Source of the DNA: Pseudomonadota bacterium
Lineage (GTDB): Bacteria; Pseudomonadota; Gammaproteobacteria; Burkholderiales; Burkholderiaceae_C
Length of the DNA: 39,448 nt
Assembly: GCA_018261815.1 (NCBI GenBank)
Contig: JAGTRL010000005.1
Coordinates: forward strand, 1 to 39,448
Direction of reading: 5' to 3'
The notes below the pieces were generated by a model. That model saw nothing but the letters and a program-made list of their open reading frames with translations. It ran no database searches and had not been told where the DNA came from. Made by a program: the position numbers and the translations under genes. Below are positions 1-9,124 of this stretch, in pieces. Position 1 is the first letter of the stretch. Every line of letters begins with the position of its first letter.

Positions 1-639
<639 letters not shown>

Positions 640-660
640 GCCCGGCGGCTTGCCTGGCCG

Positions 661-694
661 CGAAGGCCCGGTGCCTCTGGGCATCGGGCCTTCG
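661..694 (+). terminator. Strong hairpin, likely terminator of hppA
   Basis: A ten-base arm CGAAGGCCCG (661-670) is exactly complementary to CGGGCCTTCG (685-694). Pairing continues inward through a G-T wobble and TGCC/GGCA, leaving a four-base loop TCTG, for a stem of about 15 pairs. It lies 22 bases after the hppA stop codon. The following bases (CTGCTTC) give only a poor T-tract, so it may be a weak intrinsic terminator or an RNA-stabilising 3' hairpin. Confidence 0.65.
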
Positions 695-744
695 CTGCTT
701 CAGGCACGCCGACGCGGTACGGTTGGCCGGCTCCGGCTGCAGCC

Positions 745-1572
745 ATGCGCCGGCGCCTGCTGATCGCTGGTGCCGCCGGCACGGCCGTGCCGGGTGCCGC
801 CCCTGGGCGGTCTGCCCCACGGCTGGGATTCGCGCTCGGCAGCGGTGCTCTGCACGGCTACGCACACATCGGCATCGTGCGCGGCTGCGAGCGGCTCGGT
901 CTGCGCCCCCACGCGATCGCCGGGACCAGCGTCGGAGCCGCGGTGGGTGCGCTCTGGGCCGCGGGCCTGACGGCAAACGAGATCGCTCGCATTGCCGATG
1001 CGCTGGACTGGAGCGCCCGCCCGGCGCTGGGCAGCCTGCTGTTCGGCCGACGGCGCAATGACGCCTTGCGTGAGCAGATCGAACGTGCGGTACAGGGTCG
1101 CTCGATCGAGCAACTGCCGCTGCGCTTTGCCGCGGTGGCCACGGATGCACGCAACGGCGAGCCCGTGGTGCTCGAAGCCGGCCCGGTCGGCCTGGCCGTG
1201 GCAGCGTCGAGTGCGGTGCCGGTGCTTTTCGAGCCGGTGCGCATCGGCAGCCATGAGCTCATCGACGGCAGCCTCAGCGCACCGGTGCCAGTCGAGGCGG
1301 CCCGGCACCTGGGCGCCGAAGCGGTGGTCGCGGTCGACATTGCCTACCGGCCCTACGAAGAAGCCCCGCGGTCAGCGGCCGACTACGCGTTCCAGTCGCT
1401 TCACATCGCCACCAATGCGCTGGCGCGGGAGCAGACACGTGGGGTCGAGCACCTGATCAAGCTCGATCTGCACCATCTGATGCATAGCCGTTTCGACGCC
1501 CAAGCGTTGATCGATGCCGGCGAGCAGGCCGTGCTGCAGCTGGCGCCGGCGCTGGGGCTGGCCCGGCGCTGA
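745..1572 (+). CDS. Patatin-like phospholipase family protein
   Basis: 275 residues. A patatin/RssA-type serine hydrolase, a family that cleaves acyl chains from lipids with a Ser-Asp dyad. The nucleophile elbow GTSVG places the serine at residue 62, and the Asp is at 174 in the LIDGSLSAP motif. The glycine-rich oxyanion segment near residues 32-43 reads GSGALHGYAHIG. Most relatives have an Arg-Gly pair where this protein has His-Gly, so position 37 is unusual. The N-terminus is Arg-rich then Ala/Gly-rich (RRRLLIAGAAG), possibly an export signal, but it is weak. There is no clear ribosome-binding site before the ATG, so the start is moderately certain. The gene converges on msrA with 21 bases between the stops. 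The substrate cannot be told from sequence. Confidence 0.9.
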   Translation: MRRRLLIAGAAGTAVPGAAPGRSAPRLGFALGSGALHGYAHIGIVRGCERLGLRPHAIAGTSVGAAVGALWAAGLTANEIARIADALDWSARPALGSLLFGRRRNDALREQIERAVQGRSIEQLPLRFAAVATDARNGEPVVLEAGPVGLAVAASSAVPVLFEPVRIGSHELIDGSLSAPVPVEAARHLGAEAVVAVDIAYRPYEEAPRSAADYAFQSLHIATNALAREQTRGVEHLIKLDLHHLMHSRFDAQALIDAGEQAVLQLAPALGLARR

Positions 1573-1593
1573 GACTTCGCTTGCCGATCCGCC

Positions 1594-2205
1594 TCAGCCC
1601 CCGGACTTGCCCCACAACTGCTTGAGCCGCGCATCGCGCCCGCAGCCGGTGCGGTAGTACTGATAGCGCACCGGATTCTTCTTGTAGTAGTCCTGGTGGT
1701 AGGCCTCGGCCACATAGAAGGGGCCGGCCAGCACGATCTGCGTGACGATCGGCTCGGCGAAGGGCTTGCTCTTCTCCAGCGCGGCCAGCGAGGCCTGCGC
1801 CGCCTTCAGCTGCACCGCATCGAGCGCGAAGATCGCCGTGCGGTAGGGCGTGCCCGCATCGCAGAACTGGCGGTCCTTGGTGGTCGGGTCGATGGTGCGC
1901 CAGAAGTGCTCGAGCAGTTGTTCGTAGCTGACCTTGGCGGGATCGAAGACGATTTCCACCGCCTCGGCATGGCCGGTGACCTTGGCCGCCACCTGTTCGT
2001 AGGTCGGATTCGGCACCTTGCCGCCGATGTAGCCCGAGGTGGTGGACAGCACGCCCGGCAGCTTGTCGAAATCGGCCTCGACGCACCAGAAACAGCCACC
2101 GGCGAAGATCGCCTTGGCCTCGCGCTGGGCAGCCGCCCAGGGGGCCAGCGTCACCAGAGTCAGAGCCAAGCTCGCGCCGCGCAGGAAACGGATTGTGTTC
2201 ATCAT
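1594..2205 (-). CDS. msrA: Exported peptide methionine sulfoxide reductase A
   Basis: 203 residues. MsrA reduces the S-epimer of methionine sulfoxide in damaged proteins. The signature GGCFWCVE gives the catalytic cysteine at residue 38, and further cysteines (such as in the C-terminal TGCGRD) could serve as resolving residues. Residues 1-26 form a Sec-type signal (basic start, hydrophobic core, AAAQ cleavage site), so the enzyme should act in the periplasm. The ATG at 2205 overlaps the msrB stop codon as ATGA, implying translational coupling; a second ATG follows immediately at 2202 and could be used instead. The family usually has about 170-220 residues, so it is full length. Confidence 0.96.
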   Translation of the reverse strand: MMNTIRFLRGASLALTLVTLAPWAAAQREAKAIFAGGCFWCVEADFDKLPGVLSTTSGYIGGKVPNPTYEQVAAKVTGHAEAVEIVFDPAKVSYEQLLEHFWRTIDPTTKDRQFCDAGTPYRTAIFALDAVQLKAAQASLAALEKSKPFAEPIVTQIVLAGPFYVAEAYHQDYYKKNPVRYQYYRTGCGRDARLKQLWGKSGG

Positions 2206-2678
2206 GCGGCCGCCACGAATTTCAACGCCACGCCGTTGTTGCAATAGCGCTTGCCGGTGGGCGCCGGCCCGTCGTTGAAGACATGGCCATGGTGCCCGCC
2301 GCAGCGCGAGCAGTGGTACTCGGTGCGCGGCATGAACAGCTTGAAGTCGGTGCTCTCGCCGAAGGCGCCGGGCAGCGTGGTGAAGAAGCTGGGCCAGCCG
2401 GTGCCACTGTCGAATTTCATGTCGGACGTGAACAGCGCCAGGTCACAGCCGGCGCAGTGGTAGGTGCCCTTGCGCTTCTCGTTGTTCAGCGGGCTGCTGA
2501 AGGGCCGCTCGGTGCCCTCGTGCCGCAGCACGTCGTAGGCGGCCGGGCTGAGCCGCGCCTTCCACTCGGCATCGCTGAGTGTCATGGTGGGCTTGGCGAC
2601 CTTCTTGTCCTGCGCAGCCGATATCGCGGGCGCGGCACCAAGCGCGGAAAACAGGGCCAGCAGCTTGCGGCGGGTCAT
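2202..2678 (-). CDS. msrB: Exported peptide methionine-R-sulfoxide reductase B
   Basis: 158 residues. MsrB reduces the R-epimer of methionine sulfoxide, complementing the adjoining msrA. Two zinc-binding CxxC pairs are visible (Cys75/78 and Cys123/126), with the catalytic Cys146 in RYCNNG. The N-terminus MTRRKLLALF... is a twin-arginine or Sec-like signal ending near residue 22, so it is probably exported like MsrA. The start at 2678 was chosen because AAGGAG stands nine bases upstream; longer in-frame starts have no such site and would bury the signal. Stop overlaps the msrA start by four bases. A separate metallophosphoesterase gene ends 59 bases upstream on the same strand. Confidence 0.95.
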   Translation of the reverse strand: MTRRKLLALFSALGAAPAISAAQDKKVAKPTMTLSDAEWKARLSPAAYDVLRHEGTERPFSSPLNNEKRKGTYHCAGCDLALFTSDMKFDSGTGWPSFFTTLPGAFGESTDFKLFMPRTEYHCSRCGGHHGHVFNDGPAPTGKRYCNNGVALKFVAAA

Positions 2679-2737
2679 GGCAAAGAACTCCTTGAACGGG
2701 GTGATGTGCATGGGTCGTGGCGGCGCCGGCCGATCTT

Positions 2738-3862
2738 TCATGCCGTCACCAGGCGCAGGTGGGTGATTTCCGATGGCGCCCCCAGGCGCTTCGGCGGGCC
2801 CCAGTAGCCGGTGCCGCGGCTGGTGTAGACCCACAGGCCCTGCCACCGGTTCAAGCCGGCGGTGAATGGCTGCTGCAGCCGAACGAACCAGTTCCACGGC
2901 AGGAACTGCCCGCCATGGGTGTGGCCGGACAGCTGCAGGTGGAAGCCGGCCTCAGCTGCCGCCGCCGCGCTGCGCGGCTGGTGCGCCAGCAGCACGCGCA
3001 CCCGCGTGTCGGCAGGCACACCGGCCATCGCGGCCTGAGGGTCGCTGCGGTGCGACTCGTCGAAGTGGTGGGCACTGAAATCGGCCACTCCGGCCAGCGC
3101 CAGCGAGGCATCGCCATGCCTGAGCAGCACGTGCTCGTTCATCAGCACGCTCAGACCCAGCCGGCGCAGTTCGTCGACCCAGGCGTGGGCGCCGCTGTAG
3201 TACTCGTGGTTGCCGGTGACGAAGAAGGTGCCGTGGCGCGAGTTCAACCCGGCCAGCGGCGCCACATGGTGGGCCAGCTCCTGCACCGAGCCGTCGACCA
3301 GGTCGCCGGTGACCGCCACCATGTCGGCCTGCAGCGCATTGATGCGCTCGACGATGGCCTGCAGGTAACCGCGCTTGATGGTCGGGCCCACGTGCACGTC
3401 GCTGATCTGCGCGATCGAAAAGCCGTGCAGCGCCGCTGGCAGCTGCGCGATGGGCACGTCCACGCGCACCACCTGTGCCGTGCGCCGCGCGTTCACCAGG
3501 CCCCACAGCGTCAGCAGTGCGGCCAGCGCCGGCACTGCCGCGGCCGAAGCCGGCGCCAGCCAGCCAGGCAGCGGCCACCAGAAGGACGCCGCCCACAGCG
3601 GCAACGCAAGCACATCGCGCAGCAGCGTCAGCACGAACAGCGACGAGAACAGGCCCATCAGCAGCAGCCCCGTCCAGGCCAGCCGGTCGGACAGCGGCTG
3701 CCGGCGGATGCGCCTCGCCAGCAGCGCCATCGGCATCAGCAGCCACGAGGCCAGCAGCAGCGCGGCGATCAGCCATTGCAGCGGCGGCGCGAAAGCCAGC
3801 GCGGGAATCAACCGCCAGCCCACGTAGGCGTGCAGCAGCAGCAGGATGAACATCAGCGCCAT
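2738..3862 (-). CDS. Membrane-anchored metallophosphoesterase (YkuE-like)
   Basis: 374 residues. A calcineurin-type metallophosphoesterase: the metal-binding motifs appear in order as SDVHVG (Asp155, His157), GDLVDG (Asp187), GNHEYY (Asn218, His219) and GHTHGGQ near the C-terminus. The first ~125 residues hold about four hydrophobic helices (roughly 2-25, 29-50, 62-82 and 104-124), so the catalytic domain is tethered to the membrane. Relatives such as B. subtilis YkuE act at the cell envelope; the substrate here is unknown. The ATG at 3862 lacks a strong ribosome-binding site; a second in-frame ATG follows nine bases later. The gene is divergent from the helicase gene and may form one transcript with msrB-msrA. 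Confidence 0.9.
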   Translation of the reverse strand: MALMFILLLLHAYVGWRLIPALAFAPPLQWLIAALLLASWLLMPMALLARRIRRQPLSDRLAWTGLLLMGLFSSLFVLTLLRDVLALPLWAASFWWPLPGWLAPASAAAVPALAALLTLWGLVNARRTAQVVRVDVPIAQLPAALHGFSIAQISDVHVGPTIKRGYLQAIVERINALQADMVAVTGDLVDGSVQELAHHVAPLAGLNSRHGTFFVTGNHEYYSGAHAWVDELRRLGLSVLMNEHVLLRHGDASLALAGVADFSAHHFDESHRSDPQAAMAGVPADTRVRVLLAHQPRSAAAAAEAGFHLQLSGHTHGGQFLPWNWFVRLQQPFTAGLNRWQGLWVYTSRGTGYWGPPKRLGAPSEITHLRLVTA

Positions 3863-3946
3863 GGGGGACCCGGGTTGACTTCGATCTTGATCGACCTTGG
3901 CAGATGGGTCCGGCCTGCCGCGGTTCAAGCCAGTGGCGGCGCGGGT

Positions 3947-3966
3947 TTCTGTATGTCCATCCAGTA
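3947..3966 (+). promoter_or_regulatory. LexA (SOS) box before the helicase gene
   Basis: The segment 3947-3966 contains CTG-N10-CAG (3949-3964) and agrees at 15 of 20 positions, by my reading, with the E. coli-type LexA consensus TACTGT(AT)4ACAGTA. One change falls in the core (CCAG for ACAG). TATAGT (3965-3970) directly follows and can serve as a -10 element, so a bound repressor would cover the promoter. No good -35 hexamer is seen. Confidence 0.65.
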
Positions 3967-3979
3967 TAGTGATGACGCC

Positions 3980-6064
3980 ATGCTCGACATGCCGCTGCCC
4001 ACCCGAGCCGACCCTTTCGACAGCCTGAACGACGAGCAGCGCCAGGCGGTGTTCCACGGCCGCGAGACCGGCGCCGCCGGGCCGCCGCCGCTGCTGATCG
4101 TCGCCGGCGCCGGCTCGGGCAAGACGCTGACGCTGGCCGCGCGCGTGGCCCGGCTGGTGCTGGACGGCGCCGATCCGCAGCGCATCCTGTTGGTGAGCTT
4201 CTCGCGCCGCGCGGCGCAGTCGCTGCAGCGGCGCGTGGGTCTCATGCTGCACCAGGCGCTGGGCTTCGGCGCCACGCAGCCGCCGCCCGCCCTGCCCTGG
4301 TCCGGCACCTTCCACAGCGTCGGCGCGCGGCTGCTGCGCGACTACGCGCCGCGCATCGGCCTGAACCCGGCCTTCACCATTGCCGACCGCGGCGACAGCG
4401 AAGACCTGCTCGGCCTGCTGCGCCACGAGCAGGGGCTGTCGAAGACCCATGCGCGCTTTCCGCTCAAGGGCACCTGCCTGGCGATCTACTCGCGCGTGGT
4501 CAACGCCCAGGAGCCGCTGGAGCAGGTGCTGCAGCAGCGCTATCCGTGGTGCACCAGCTGGCCGGCAGAGCTGAAGGCGCTGTTCCGCGCCTACGTGGCC
4601 GAAAAGCAGACGCAGTGCGTGTTCGACTACGACGACCTGCTGCTGTACTGGAGCCACATGCTCGACGATGCAGCGCTGGCCCGCGAGCTGGGCACGCGCT
4701 TCCAGCATGTGCTGGTCGACGAATACCAGGACACCAACCGGCTGCAGGCCAAGCTGCTGCGTGCGCTCAAGCCCGACGGTCGCGGCTTGGCAGTGGTGGG
4801 TGACGATGCCCAGTCGATCTACTCGTTCCGCGCCGCGGAGGTGCGCAACATCCTCGACTTCCCGGCGCAGTTCGAGCCGCCTGCCAGCGTGCTGACGCTG
4901 CAGCGCAACTACCGCTCCAGCCAGCCGATCCTGCAGGCCTGCAATGCCGTGATCGCCGAGGCGCGCGAGCGCTTCGCCAAGACGCTGTGGAGCGACCGTG
5001 TCACCGGCTGTGCGCCGCAACTGGTCAGCGTCGGCGACGAGGCCGAGCAGGCCGGCTGGGTGGCCGACCAGGTGCTGCTGCAGCGCGAGGGCGGCCTGGC
5101 GCTCAAGCAGCAGGCGGTGCTGTTCCGTACCTCGCACCACAGCGCCGCGCTCGAACTGGAGCTGGTGCGACGCAACATCCCCTATGTCAAGTTCGGCGGC
5201 CTGAAGTTCCTGGAAGCCGCACACGTCAAGGACCTGCTGTCGCTGCTGCGCTGGTCGCAGAACCCGCGCAGCCAGATGTCGGGCTTCCGCGTCGCGCAGC
5301 TGGTGCCGGGCCTGGGGCCGGTCAGCGCGCGGCGGCTGGTGGCGGCGCTGGCGCAGTCCGCCGATGCCGCGTCGGCTCTGGCCGCCTTCAAGCCGCCGCC
5401 CAGTGCCGCCGCGTCTTGGCAGGGCTTGCATGACTGCCTGCGGGCGATGCGGGATGCGCCCTGGCCGGCCGCGCTAGAGCTGGCGCTGCAGTGGTACCTG
5501 CCGCAGCTGCAGCGCCTGCACGAAGACGCGGCGGTGCGCCGCGCCGACCTGCAGCAGTTGGCGCGGCTGGCGCAGGGCTTCGCCTCACGTGAGGCCTTCC
5601 TCGCCGATCTGACGCTCGATCCGCCCGAGGCCACCAGCGACGAGGCCCAGGCGCCGCACCTCGACGAGGACTACCTGATCCTGTCCACCATCCATTCGGC
5701 CAAGGGCCAGGAATGGGGCGCCGTGTACGTGCTCAACGTCGTCGACGGCTGCATGCCGGCCGACATGGCGGCCGGCAGCGCCGAGGAGCTGGAGGAAGAA
5801 CGCCGCCTGCTCTACGTGGCGATGACGCGGGCCCGCGACCAGCTGCAGCTGCTGGTGCCGCAGCGCTTCTACGTGACGCAGCAGTCCGCGCGCGGCGACC
5901 GACACCTGTGGGGCGGGCTGAGCCGCTTCATCCCGCCGCAGGTGGCGACCTGCTTCGAGCGGGTGTGTGCCTCGCAGCCCGAGCCCGGCACGCCGCTGCG
6001 CGTGGCCAGCACCGACGCGCCGGCCTACAACCTGGCGGCGCGGGTGCGTTCGGCCTGGGACTGA
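3980..6064 (+). CDS. UvrD/Rep-family ATP-dependent 3'-5' DNA helicase
   Basis: 694 residues. A superfamily 1A helicase with all motifs in order: Walker A GAGSGKT (Lys48), the FSRRA motif Ia, VDEYQDTN (Walker B, about 247), GDDAQSIYSFR (about 275), QRNYRSS, STIHSAKGQEW (about 570) and VAMTRARDQL (about 615). It should unwind DNA in repair or replication restart. The start at 3980 was chosen because an upstream in-frame ATG at 3953 lies inside the LexA box and -10 element; 3989 is another possibility. There is no strong ribosome-binding site, so the message may be nearly leaderless. It differs from canonical UvrD in a shorter C-terminal part and is better named as a family member. Three bases separate its stop from that of the convergent MATE gene. 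Confidence 0.93.
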   Translation: MLDMPLPTRADPFDSLNDEQRQAVFHGRETGAAGPPPLLIVAGAGSGKTLTLAARVARLVLDGADPQRILLVSFSRRAAQSLQRRVGLMLHQALGFGATQPPPALPWSGTFHSVGARLLRDYAPRIGLNPAFTIADRGDSEDLLGLLRHEQGLSKTHARFPLKGTCLAIYSRVVNAQEPLEQVLQQRYPWCTSWPAELKALFRAYVAEKQTQCVFDYDDLLLYWSHMLDDAALARELGTRFQHVLVDEYQDTNRLQAKLLRALKPDGRGLAVVGDDAQSIYSFRAAEVRNILDFPAQFEPPASVLTLQRNYRSSQPILQACNAVIAEARERFAKTLWSDRVTGCAPQLVSVGDEAEQAGWVADQVLLQREGGLALKQQAVLFRTSHHSAALELELVRRNIPYVKFGGLKFLEAAHVKDLLSLLRWSQNPRSQMSGFRVAQLVPGLGPVSARRLVAALAQSADAASALAAFKPPPSAAASWQGLHDCLRAMRDAPWPAALELALQWYLPQLQRLHEDAAVRRADLQQLARLAQGFASREAFLADLTLDPPEATSDEAQAPHLDEDYLILSTIHSAKGQEWGAVYVLNVVDGCMPADMAAGSAEELEEERRLLYVAMTRARDQLQLLVPQRFYVTQQSARGDRHLWGGLSRFIPPQVATCFERVCASQPEPGTPLRVASTDAPAYNLAARVRSAWD

Positions 6065-6067
6065 CGT

Positions 6068-7465
6068 TCAGGCCGCCGCGGCGCGCCTGGGCCAGCGCAA
6101 AGGCCCGAACCAGGAGCCCGCGGCCACCGCGCCGGCATTGACCAACCCGTAGACCACCATCGCCAAGCCCTGCACCAGGAACACCTGCGTCAGCGTGCCG
6201 CCCCAGCGCAGCACCAGCCAGCCGCCCAGCGCCGCCACGGCCAGGCGCAGCAGGTTGGCCAGCACCGGCCACAGCAGCTTGCCGGCCCCCTGCGAGGCGA
6301 AGTACAGCACCAGGCCCAGGCCAAAGAAGCCGTACAGCGGCCCCACGCTGCGCAGGTAATGCGCGCCGGCTTCGAGCATCGCCGGGTCGTCGCTGAACAG
6401 GCGCAGCCAGGTGTGTGGAAAGGCTGCGGCCCACAGGCCGATGGCTTGAGCCATCGCGAAGGACAACGCTGCGCCGATCCAGGCGGCGCGTAGCGCACGC
6501 TCGCGCTGCCCGGCACCGATGCAGGTGCCGACCATCGCCACCAGCGGCGCGCCGATGCCGAAGACCAGCGGGATCAGCAGGTACTCCAGCCGCGAGGCGG
6601 TGCCGTAGCCGGCGATGGCCGCACTGCCGAAGGCGCCCACCAGCGCCACCACCACGGCGATCGACAGGTTGGTGGCCACCGTGGACACCGACCCGGCCAG
6701 GCCCACCCTCAGGATGTCGCGAAACAGCACCCAGCGCAGCCGCGTGCCGCGCAGCGCCGGACGCAGCAGGCTGCGCGGCGACCCCAGGTACAGCGCCAGC
6801 ACCAGGCTGCCGACCAGGTAGTAGACCAGCAGCGCGAGGGCCCCGCCGACGATGCCGAAGCCCGGCACCGGCCCCCAGCCGAAGATCAGCAACGCCGACA
6901 GCGGCACCAGCAGCGGCACGCCGGCACAGGTGACCAGCGCCGGAAAAGCCATGTTGCCGGTGCCGCGGATCACCGCCGCCAGCGAGTTGAACAGCCACAC
7001 CAGCACCGCGCCGGCGAATACCCAGTTCGAGTAGCTCAGTGCCGCGTCGAGCGCGCCGCCGCTGCCGCCCATGCGGGTGTAGATCCAGCGCCCGCCGCCG
7101 AGCAGCGCTGCGCTGAACAGCAACCCGAAGCCCAGCGCGACGACCACTGCATGCAGCACCAGCGCATTGGCATCGTCGCTGCGCCGCGCGCCCAGCGCGC
7201 GTGCGATGGCCGAGGCGATGCCACCGCCCATGGCGCCGGCCGAAGTGGTCTGCATCAGCATCACCAGCGGGAACACCAACGCCATGCCGGCCAGCGCATC
7301 GGTGCCCAGCTTGCCGACGAACCAGGTCTCGATCAGACCGACGCTGGCCTGCGCCAGCATCACCGCCACGTTCGGCGCGCCCAGGCGCAGCAGCGTCGGC
7401 AGGATCGGGCCTTCCAGCAACGCCCGCGTCCTCGGGTTCAGCGCCACCGCAGCAGCGCTGCTCAT
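6068..7465 (-). CDS. MATE family multidrug efflux transporter
   Basis: 465 residues with about 12 hydrophobic helices in two similar halves, as in MATE (NorM/DinF-type) exporters, which use a proton or sodium gradient to expel cationic drugs and metabolites. Diagnostic segments include the ETWFVGKLGTDALAG stretch in helix 1-2 and GIASAIARALGA after it, with a matching repeat in the second half. The ATG at 7465 overlaps the stop of the upstream MFS gene as ATGA. Together with the MarR regulator it forms a three-gene efflux operon. Substrate unknown. Confidence 0.93.
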   Translation of the reverse strand: MSSAAAVALNPRTRALLEGPILPTLLRLGAPNVAVMLAQASVGLIETWFVGKLGTDALAGMALVFPLVMLMQTTSAGAMGGGIASAIARALGARRSDDANALVLHAVVVALGFGLLFSAALLGGGRWIYTRMGGSGGALDAALSYSNWVFAGAVLVWLFNSLAAVIRGTGNMAFPALVTCAGVPLLVPLSALLIFGWGPVPGFGIVGGALALLVYYLVGSLVLALYLGSPRSLLRPALRGTRLRWVLFRDILRVGLAGSVSTVATNLSIAVVVALVGAFGSAAIAGYGTASRLEYLLIPLVFGIGAPLVAMVGTCIGAGQRERALRAAWIGAALSFAMAQAIGLWAAAFPHTWLRLFSDDPAMLEAGAHYLRSVGPLYGFFGLGLVLYFASQGAGKLLWPVLANLLRLAVAALGGWLVLRWGGTLTQVFLVQGLAMVVYGLVNAGAVAAGSWFGPLRWPRRAAAA

Positions 7466-8673
7466 GCGGCCGCACGCACCACGCGCGCCTCGCGGATCGG
7501 CAGGTTGATCAGCGCGGCGCCCACCGCCAGCAGGATGTCCACGTACCAATACCAGTCGTAGCTGCCGGTGACTTCGAAGGCCTTGCCGCCCAGCCACACG
7601 CCGGCGAAGGCGCCCACCTGGTGCACCAGCATGACGATGCCGAACTGCGTGCCCATGTTGGCCGGGCCGAAGAACTTGGCCACCAGCCCCGCCGTGGGCG
7701 GCACGGTGGACAGGAAGGTCAGGCCCATCACCGCCGCGAACACCAGCACCACCAGCCCGGTCTTCGGCGCCAGCAGGAAAAGCAGCACCGCCACCGCACG
7801 CGTTGCATACAGAAGCGCCAGCAGCGAGCGGGAGCGCCAACGCCCCATGGCCCAGCCGATGCCCAGGCTGCCCATGATGTTGAACAGCCCCAGCAGCGCC
7901 AGCGACCAGGCGCCGAACTGCAGCGGCAGCCCGCAGGCCGCGATCACCCCCGGCAGGTGCGTGGCCAGGAAGGCGACGTGGAAGCCGCAGACGAAGAAGC
8001 CCGCCGCCAGCAGCAGGTAGTTGCGGTCGCGCAGCGCCGTGCGCATGGCCTGGCCGGCGCTCAGCTTCTGCGGCGCGGCCGGCGAGTGCGGCGCGGGTGC
8101 GCCCCTGAGGATGAAGGCCGCAGGCAGCGACAGCAGCACCACGATCGCCAGCACCTGCAGCGCGCTCGCCCAGCCGAAGGACAGCATCAGCATGCCGGCA
8201 ATGGGCGCGATCAGGAACTGGCCGAAGGAGCTGCCGGCATTGACCACGCCGAAGGCGATGCCGCGCCGCTCGGGCGCGATCAGCCGGGTGGCCGCGGGCA
8301 TCAGCACCGAAGGCCCTGCGAGCCCGGCGCCGCCGGCGGCCAGTACGCCCACCGCGAGGATCAGCCCCAGCGTGCTGCTCATGTACGGTGTGATGAAGGT
8401 GCCCAGCGCCACCATCAGCACGCCGAAGAAGAGCACCCGCCCGGCACCGATCTTGTCGGCAATGGCGCCGGCCACCGGCTGCGTCAGCCCCCACCACAGC
8501 TGGCCGAAGGCGAAGGCCAGGCTGATGCTGCCGATGCCCAGCCCCGTGGCGGTGTTCAGCGGGCTGACGAACAGCCCCATGCTCTGGCGCACGCCGGTGG
8601 TCAGCGCATAGGAGCCGGCCGCCGCCAGCAGCACCACCCACAGCGCGAAAAGACGCGTTGACGGGCTATTCAT
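7462..8673 (-). CDS. Major facilitator superfamily transporter
   Basis: 403 residues with about 12 predicted membrane helices. The loop between helices 2 and 3 reads ADKIGAGR, the usual MFS GxxxDrxGRr-like signature; the two six-helix halves are joined by a cytoplasmic loop with Pro/Ala (about residues 190-215). It resembles the oxalate/formate and monocarboxylate-type MFS branch, but the substrate cannot be assigned. The ATG at 8673 lies inside the last codons of marR (eight-base overlap), and its own stop overlaps the MATE start, so the three genes are probably translated in a coupled way and repressed by the MarR protein. Confidence 0.92.
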   Translation of the reverse strand: MNSPSTRLFALWVVLLAAAGSYALTTGVRQSMGLFVSPLNTATGLGIGSISLAFAFGQLWWGLTQPVAGAIADKIGAGRVLFFGVLMVALGTFITPYMSSTLGLILAVGVLAAGGAGLAGPSVLMPAATRLIAPERRGIAFGVVNAGSSFGQFLIAPIAGMLMLSFGWASALQVLAIVVLLSLPAAFILRGAPAPHSPAAPQKLSAGQAMRTALRDRNYLLLAAGFFVCGFHVAFLATHLPGVIAACGLPLQFGAWSLALLGLFNIMGSLGIGWAMGRWRSRSLLALLYATRAVAVLLFLLAPKTGLVVLVFAAVMGLTFLSTVPPTAGLVAKFFGPANMGTQFGIVMLVHQVGAFAGVWLGGKAFEVTGSYDWYWYVDILLAVGAALINLPIREARVVRAAA

Positions 8674-9124
8674 CCTCGGCCTCCGCTGGCACCGGGTCGA
8701 GCAGTTCGAGCGAATCGTCGACCAATGCATGCAGCGCGCGCACGCGCTCCACGCCGAGCAATTGATTCAGGCCCTCCTGCGCCGCCTTCCAGTGGCGCTG
8801 GGCCTCGGCACGCTTGTCGCGGCCGGCGTCGGTGATGTGCACCAGGCGGCTGCGGCCGTCGTCGCCGGCCGACATCTGCAGCCAGCCGGCCGCCAGCATG
8901 GGCTTGAGATTGCGCGTCAGCGTGGACGCGTCCATGGTCATGGACGCCGCCAGGTCACCCGGACGGATCGGGCCCAAGCGCAACACATGCGACAGCAGCG
9001 AGTACTGCGTGGTCTTCAACCCGGCCTTGCCAACCTCGGCGTCGTACAACTGCGAAACACGGCGCACCAACTGGCGCAACTTGAAGTTGGTGCAGCCCTG
9101 CGGCTTGGTTTCGACGTTGCCCAT
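8666..9124 (-). CDS. MarR family transcriptional regulator
   Basis: 152 residues. A winged helix-turn-helix regulator of the MarR family, whose members usually repress their own operon and neighbouring efflux genes until a small ligand binds. The DNA-binding part is around residues 50-95 (GPIRPGDLAASM, STLTRNLKPML) followed by the wing with DDGRSRLVHIT. The ATG at 9124 is preferred over the TTG one codon upstream. It leads the operon marR-MFS-MATE and is divergent from a thioesterase gene; a 16-base palindrome with flanking symmetric elements lies in the 50-base gap and is the likely operator. Confidence 0.93.
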   Translation of the reverse strand: MGNVETKPQGCTNFKLRQLVRRVSQLYDAEVGKAGLKTTQYSLLSHVLRLGPIRPGDLAASMTMDASTLTRNLKPMLAAGWLQMSAGDDGRSRLVHITDAGRDKRAEAQRHWKAAQEGLNQLLGVERVRALHALVDDSLELLDPVPAEAEDE

